NCBI GenBank assembly: GCA_026075535.2 | Contig: AP026549.1 | Coordinates: forward strand, 3,038,001 to 3,102,000 | Length of the DNA stretch: 64,000 nucleotides | Direction: 5' to 3' | Source: Tricholoma matsutake | Taxonomy: Eukaryota > Basidiomycota > Agaricomycetes > Agaricales > Tricholomataceae | Shown: in pieces, positions 57,833 to 64,000 of the stretch | Position numbering within the stretch: position 1 is the stretch's first letter | Layout of the letters: every line of letters begins with the position of its first letter | Translations under genes and position numbers: made by a program | Notes under the pieces: generated by a model | Databases searched by the model: none | Seen by the model: only the letters and a program-made list of their open reading frames with translations | Told to the model about the DNA's origin: nothing

Positions 57833-59786
57833 TCACATCGTGCCCCTTTCCTGAGTGAATTTGTAGCGAGGGTTTAATCTCCAGACAGCATCCTTAGGGT
57901 TAGGAAGGGAATTGAGAAGAATGGCTGAGATGTTGGCAAAGCCTCGTCCCAGCATCAATGATGTTGCATCCACACATGACTGGAGAGCATCAAAGTCACG
58001 TTCAAGATCCTCACCACTCGAATGCAGCAATTCAACCATTTCCTCCAGCGTAAAATCTTCAAAGAACATATTCATATAAACTGGAAATGACAGATGGTAG
58101 TACTCACCAGTGCAGCTTTCATGTCCAGACAAAACACCCGAGTCAGTGAAGGGACTGACAGACTGTGGGATATTGAACTCAGAAGACGATTGAGAACTGA
58201 CATTGTTGAGGAGCATCAATCATTCAACTCTCATTGAAGGGAAGAAATTTACTTACTGCTGTCCATGGCGGGTGTAAACACGCTTGGGCGAGGCTGGAGT
58301 TTCTCTGGAGGATTTGAGTTGTCATTACATGGAATCATGAGATGACAGAAGACTTTACCCATGGCAGCAGCACGTGCATCGCTGGCGAACCTCCTTCCAT
58401 GCTTGGGTAGAATCCTCTGGCATTGCAAAAGAATGGAGGTCAAAGAGATGGGGATTTGCCTAAGTTTGCAGTCCAGTTAATGTTCAAATATGTTGCAGGA
58501 AGCTCTGGCAGCTGTCAAACCTAATTACACATTCTACATAACCTAAACATGGTTAGGCTTCTTTGACAACCATGTGACAAGGATATCAACCTAGTATACA
58601 ACCTTGTACAACCAGACGTTTTACTCAAAGGTGGGGTAGAACAATATCCAGTTGAAGTTATTGAGTGCTGATATCCTTTGACTATAGCATGGTTTCAAAT
58701 ATCCTCTGGGGATAGATCACTCAGATCAGTGGTTATTATTTAAATGCACCACAAGAAGGGATCCAATTTACTAAGTGTATGTACAGATGGCAATCTCGAG
58801 ACAGTCATCTCGGGTAAATTATTTTCCACAACTGACAGAAATTTTTTACTCAGGGACATTGTAAGCAACAATGTCACTCAGTCGAAGAAGAATGACAGTT
58901 GCCATTGTGATGTCAAACTAGGGCACCTACAACTAAACTTAGATTCTTTGTTTCCTGCTGAAGTTCTTCCCTGAAGCAGCTTTCTGCTTTTGTAGTTGAG
59001 CATGTCCAGAAGTGTACTTCAGATGTAACCTGATTATGTCAATGATGGGCCATCCTCTAGAGTAGCTGTTGAGAGCAGGGAATTGTGAAACAACCTTTAT
59101 AGAAAATTAATTACAAACTACCATGAAAAAGGATGAATGTACCAAGTCCCGAACAACACGGATAAGAGCAAGACTTTGGCTTGAATAACTCTGGGTTAGG
59201 TCCAGGTGTTCACGCATAACATGTTTGACACATTTCTAATATACTCCTTAAGCATGGAATAAAAACATGTGGATGAACAGATAAATACCTTAAGTTTTGC
59301 AAAGTCCTTTGGATCCCAGTCCAAAGCATCTTCCAAGTTATATCCACCATGGCCTGGTCGCCCAGCTTTGCCACTAGGTTTCAGGATCTGCTCATCGTCA
59401 GAGTCACTTTCTTCTGAAGATGATTCGGAAGAGGTAGAGGGACTCTTGTATCATCCTGGAGGAGCAGTAGGTTTGGTGGTTGACTTTGGGTGATCATCAC
59501 GATACAAAATAGGCTTCACATAAGGTGGATGTTGTAAATCGACTGCAGGAGCTGATGATGTGTCTGCTCTGGAACCAAGATGGAGATGGCTGATTTCCTC
59601 CTGTGCAAGAACCTTCTCGGGGGTGCAAGTGAGGGTTCCTAACTCCGTTTGAGCAAGGGGGATAGGAAGAGTTGGGGGTGGAGCGCTAGGCTTGAAGAAA
59701 GGAGTGATTACTGACAAAAAGGCCATCAAGGCGGGTATAAGTTGACTATAGGACGGCAATATGAATGGGCTATCAGTGGGCGCCAA
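57833..59786 (-). pseudogene. Agaric-type gene C with an in-frame TGA
   Basis: Starts at 59786 (MAPTDSPFILPSYSQLIPAL). After TGA at 59451-59453 the same frame continues with a serine/acidic run (SSESSSEESDSDDEQILKP) and the block GKAGRPGHGGYNLEDALDWD (about 59380-59320), typical, as I recall, of a multicopy agaric family. A probable splice donor follows AKLK near 59285. Later pieces lie at 58443-58249 (KHGRRFASDARAAAMGK) and 58219-57833 (FTLEEMVELLHSSGEDLERD, ending TQERGTM). Function unknown; likely non-functional. Confidence 0.5.
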
Positions 59787-60056
59787 CAGTGGCCCGACAC
59801 CAATATATGAAATCTATGTATTTCTATATTTGGTTTTTGAATTGGAATGAAAAAATAACTTGCAACAGTTCCATTCTGCCAATGACAACAATAGCAATGT
59901 CCTCTTAGTTAAGGACTCATTGCTGAGGAAACGTCAACAATTAGCAAACAGAGATGACTGGCATGACACGGAATGGTGATGTGAAGAAGATATAAGAGCA
60001 ATGTGAGACACAAAAGTATCCTTATAATCCCATCACCACCAACACCACATTGAGAT

Positions 60057-61564
60057 ATGCTATCCTTCTTTGACAAGTTCAACAGCCATCTGGTTGCAAA
60101 ACTGGATGGACACATAGGTCCAGTCATAAGCCTCGCCCTATCGCCAAATGGAAACCTTCTCGTGAGCGGGGGTAAGTCACCGGACACTGGTCCAGCATTT
60201 AATTGACTGTTAAAAGGAGCCAATGGAATCAAAGTTTGGGACATCAAGACTTATGACCAGCTTGTCATTCCTCAGCAGCCCTTCAATGCCCAAGCGCAAG
60301 TAAGTTGCATGGCATGGATAACTCACAGGAATGAAGCTTTTGACACTTTATGTTATGGAAATGCACTTGGTTGGCTGGTCTTTCTGCAACACCAACCAAA
60401 TGAGGTCAGTAATGATATTCTGGGTACAGCAGAGCTTGATATTAGACATAGGGATGCTTCGAGATCATTTACTCAGTGTGCATTGCAAAAGGCGGCAAGA
60501 TATTATGCATTGCTGCCGATACCTTGGGCAGATCATCAACTCGCATCGCCACCGGTACCAGGGATAACTGCATTCTCATTTGGAATTTTGATTCCAGTAG
60601 CAGGAAACTTCAACCACTGCATGCTGGTAGCTATGGCGATGGTAAGGATATTATACCCAAAGGCCTTGCATTTGCAGACAATCCTACGAAAGACTTGCAT
60701 GTCTTTGGGTTGCACGATGGTGCAGTGTGAGTCACAACTAGAACGGTACATGTTGTCTGTTCGCTGATCCTACATTCAGGCATACATATGGGGGGAAATG
60801 ATGGAAAATGGATAACAACAGTGAAATTGGGTTCCAAAATGTGAGTCGTTCAAAGGAGTTGTTCAAAGGAAATCAACAGCATCAATGCTAATCATACCAA
60901 GTGGAAATGCTGCAGTTGACCTCCGGCGTGGGTTATGCATCGTGGATAATGTGGGAAATGGATTCGATCTCTACAAACTTGACAGGGGCGAGTTTATTCA
61001 AACATTTGCAACAAAAGACCCACAGAAAACATATCCAAAAGGAGTGTGCTTCACGTCCGACTCGTGCATTGTCATTGCTGGCAGTGACCATGGTTTGGTC
61101 TATATCTTTGAGAGAAAGAGTGGGCGGTGTTTGGATACTCTCAAGCACGCAAACGAAGGAGGAGTGCAGACAATAACTGTGAGTAAAATAGCAAAATTGA
61201 AAGGATCAGTTCCAACGAGAATGATATAGACATTCAATAATGATGGAAAGACTACAATTGTGAGTGCCTCGGCAAGCAGCTGTGCTGCTATGCCAATCTT
61301 GGTCTGGAAGTGGAAGCATCCTGCAAGCACTGAGCGTGCCAGTGCAAAGAGCTGCACCATTACTGCTGTCATTGATGTTATTGTGCGGTCTCTCATGCTG
61401 GTTGCTGCAATGGCACATGTCTATGGCATCATGAAGACCCATGTGAGTAAATTGTATGCCTTCCATGGGTATTCTTGACAAGCACCCCTAGTTTGAAAGT
61501 ACATTTCTGGTAGTGTGGCCACACACGCAGATGGGCAGATGCAATACTGGAGTACGAGAAGTAG
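60057..61564 (+). CDS. WD40-repeat protein
   Basis: Beta-propeller scaffold protein. The first blade is GHIGPVISLALSPNGNLLVS, then (after an intron at about 60172-60216, GTAAGT...AAAAG) GGANGIKVWD. Later blades read RIATGTRDNCILIWNFDSSS (about 60550), GLAFADNPTKDLHVFGLHDG (about 60665-60720), DNVGNGFDLYKLDRGEFIQT (about 60940-61000) and DHGLVYIFERKSGRCLDTL (about 61085-61140). A likely intron at 61179-61230 (GTGAGT...ATAG) joins the blade to VWKWKHP. A hydrophobic segment (IVRSLMLVAAMAHVYG) lies near the C-terminus, possibly a membrane anchor. The end is either TGA 61476-61478 or, after a further intron, TAG 61562-61564. The middle (60410-60500 and 60730-60880) needs introns I could not place with certainty. 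Role unknown. Confidence 0.6.
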
Positions 61565-61928
61565 CCCCTAGAGCACCACACCAGATACAATTGCAGAAAG
61601 AGCAGGGAAGGCATCGGGTGACAGAAGATCATCATCCACAAAATTGCAAATATGTTATGAACTCAGCCGATTCGAGGGAAATGATAGAGAAAATAGTAGA
61701 AATGATAGCTGAGACAAGGGTAATGAGTGGGAACAACGCTTCCCCCAAACCAGAGATGGAACAGAAGAAGGATATCATAGTCATATAGGCAATCCCATCA
61801 GTTGTATCCTTATACATAGAAATAATGAGTTTATTCTGACTTGGCCACCTCCAGCAGAAGGTAGGAAGTCCACCAATGTCGACCCATGATGGGACCGTGG
61901 GGCACGAAGAGTGGAACTGCAGATGCAA

Positions 61929-62324
61929 TGGTGTGATGGTACGATTAACTCGCTACTGGTGGCAACAGGTAAATCAATATACATTAGACAATACAGAGGG
62001 CAGGGGAGATGGCTTATGGAATTGCAATGGGTTGTGGCACAAGAAATGAGCCGTCGGTATTGCAGAACAGGGAGAATTTCGCCCAGTTAACTGTGATGAA
62101 GGTATGAGACCACTAAGACCCTGGAATGGTGCGATGGTATGATTAACTCGCTACTGGTGGCAACAGGTAAATCAATATACATTAGACAATACAGAGGACA
62201 GGGGAGACAGCTTACAGAATTGCAATGGGTCGTGGCACAAGAAATGAGCCATTGGTATTGCAGAACATGGAGAATTTCGCCCAGTTAACTGCGACGAAGG
62301 TATGAGACCACTAAGACCCTGGAA
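61929..62324. repeat. 198-bp tandem duplication
   Basis: 61929-62126 and 62127-62324 are near-identical. Several of the differences (e.g. GTG/GCG, TACG/TATG, TGTGAT/TGCGAC) are CpG transitions in either direction. Each unit contains GCCCAGTTAACTG. Confidence 0.9.
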
Positions 62325-62376
62325 TGAGGTGAGCCAAAGAATGGGGGTAAGGGTTTGTGAGGATGTTGTAGACGTG

Positions 62377-62403
62377 CCTTGGCTCAGTTAACTGCAGCCA
62401 AGG
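62377..62403. repeat. Right copy of the CCTTGG/CAGTTAACTG/CCAAGG near-palindrome
   Basis: It is the inverted counterpart of 53941-53967 and 54064-54090, with the flanking GACGTG also matching in inverted orientation. Together with the CAGTTAACTG copies at 62084 and 62282 it forms a right-hand cluster. Confidence 0.7.
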
Positions 62404-62462
62404 AGTTGTGATGTGGTGGTCGATGACTAGATGAAATGACAGTCATACAAGTTGTGTCACAT

Positions 62463-64000
62463 TGATAGGTTGTCTCCTCGGCTCAAAGGCCGATACATCA
62501 TTCTAACCACATTCTAATCGCATCGGCTAACTCCTACGAGGTCCCAGACGCAGCATGACCAAGTCTATCGATCACGATATCATATCGACCACATCGAAAC
62601 ATCATTAGCAACATCGATCGTATCAAGAGCCCACATCGCACAACCTTAGGACTACCCCGAAAGCCCCTAAAAACCCTTCTAAATGACCATCGAACATCCC
62701 CGATCATCTTCGAACAAACTGTGACCACAATCGAACATCATCGACCATCGTTGACCATTGTCAAGCGTCATCAATTGATATTGAGAGACTACGAGCGACA
62801 TCGGGCGCTGCATTCATTATCTATATGGTGGAAGACCATGCGCTAGAACATATTCCAACTTGTGCTCAAACCTGCTGATCATAGGTCAGCCTCATTTCAA
62901 GTCCCTATCGTGTACAGAACCTGCTGGATGGATTATTGCGAGACTTAGCGCGGTTTATACACAAAGGACAGTCTCTTTTTAGTTCTCTCCCTTTATAACT
63001 CCTTCATCATATGATACATCTCTTTCTTCTTTGGATTCTAGTCTCCTTTTTGGCCTTGTGCCTTAACTCATATCTTCTGCCTCATGTTCTACACATGTTT
63101 CTCATTCCATTTTAGGAAGTTTCTTTAAAACATATAAAACTCTGTAGTATCTACTAGAAAATACAAGAAATCGTCTTCACCTATCGTCTCGTATACAGTT
63201 CTAAGTGTCTGATCAACTATCTAAAGTGATCGAAAGTCTCTACGAGTTTTCTTGATCAATGAGAACCCTCTGCGATCGTCGCGTCCTCGATCCTCCCTCG
63301 ATCCCCTCGTCATTAGCACTAGCAACCCTTCCAACACTTCATAGACATTTGCCATACCCTTCATACACTATCGACCTATTGAAAGGTCCTCAGAATTCAC
63401 ATATCGACCATCGACGATAGAACTCGTTCACCGTCGATCTCATCGATCGTCCTCGATATTGATTGATACCCCATTGGACCACGTCAAATACCTTTGTCTC
63501 TGATAGCACTACCTTTATGACTAGTATTAACTAGTAATCTTCCCATAGGTTTGACCATGAACATTCGGAACGTCTCGCAACCTTCCTCTGACTCATTGCA
63601 AATATCATTGATTGCCTCATCGGCAGTTTTGGTGGTTTTCCCAGGTTGAGCATCATCATTTTTGGAGCCCACCGCGAGGGGTATCTGAATCATTTCATCA
63701 TCAGACCAACCTCGACTTCCTTGGCTTAGGCCAACACAAGCGAGAACCCTTCGTATCGATACTCACCATGCCTTTGAATCTCTTGAACAATCGGGAGACA
63801 TTCTAATTCCAGTTTCCGAAGCAGAATCTACTCATCATAGACTATTTCCTTCACCTATATCATCGCCTTCCACATCGTCATCTACTTCTTCGTCATCATC
63901 ATCGACGTCTTCATTCATCCTTCCAATAACTTCGACACCTCTACCATCCATCACCCAAGTCTTAACCCCTACCCCTAGAGTCATCGCATTCATGACTACC
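62463..64000 (+). mobile_element. 5' end of a Ty3/gypsy element (LTR and primer-binding site)
   Basis: LTR at 62463-63658 (TGATAGGT...GAGCATCATCA), rich in CATCGA-type short repeats. Five bases later comes TGGAGCCCACCGCGAGGGG (63663 onward), the same primer-binding site as gypsy C. The remaining 320 bp would be leader; no Gag frame is yet convincing before the window ends. Confidence 0.6.

Overview
The window looks like a piece of a large, repeat-rich agaricomycete (mushroom-forming basidiomycete) genome. The evidence is short (about 50-75 bp) GT-AG introns in the host genes, protein families I recall as multicopy in Agaricales, and dense Ty3/gypsy and Ty1/copia elements. A Tricholoma-like species would fit, but I cannot prove the genus.

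Layout. 1-5.9 kb: two truncated Ty3/gypsy elements on the minus strand. 5.9-11.2 kb: gene-free DNA with one lone LTR-like copy (7.65-8.66 kb). 11.2-17.2 kb: a large inverted repeat around a decayed agaric multicopy protein gene; two hAT-like miniature elements sit in one arm, and the other arm preserves their empty sites. 17.69-38.02 kb: one Ty1/copia element with 123-bp LTRs and an AAACT target duplication. It was inflated to 20 kb by insertions: a hAT-like element in the reverse transcriptase region, a solo LTR, and a complete minus-strand Ty3/gypsy element that itself carries two more hAT-like elements and an antisense accessory gene. 38.0-45.1 kb: a clean host island with LCB1 (serine palmitoyltransferase subunit 1), SFM1 (SPOUT arginine methyltransferase) and ATG1 (autophagy kinase). 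45.1-62.4 kb: a decayed F-box gene, three decayed agaric-type genes, a second kind of TIR element and a WD40-repeat gene. 62.5-64 kb: an LTR and primer-binding site that start another gypsy element running off the window.

The host genes look functional. LCB1 and SFM1 lie head to tail, SFM1 and ATG1 converge, and the copia 3' LTR ends about 0.4 kb before the LCB1 start codon. The transposons mostly carry a decay signature: the in-frame stops I traced in the copia and the two main gypsy elements are TGA, largely where arginine (CGA) is expected, and LTR differences fall at CpG sites. This points to deamination of methylated CpG.

The least ordinary items are: (i) TIR elements of two different types that share reiterated exon-plus-intron units with a common peptide and a phase-1 intron; (ii) an antisense gene with a Zn2Cys6-like cysteine pattern inside a gypsy element, bracketed by a duplicated polypurine-tract segment; (iii) one-sided CpG loss between the two LTRs of one copia element; (iv) arrays of small hairpins whose stems differ while the loop is constant. 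All family assignments are from recall of motifs; no database search was run.
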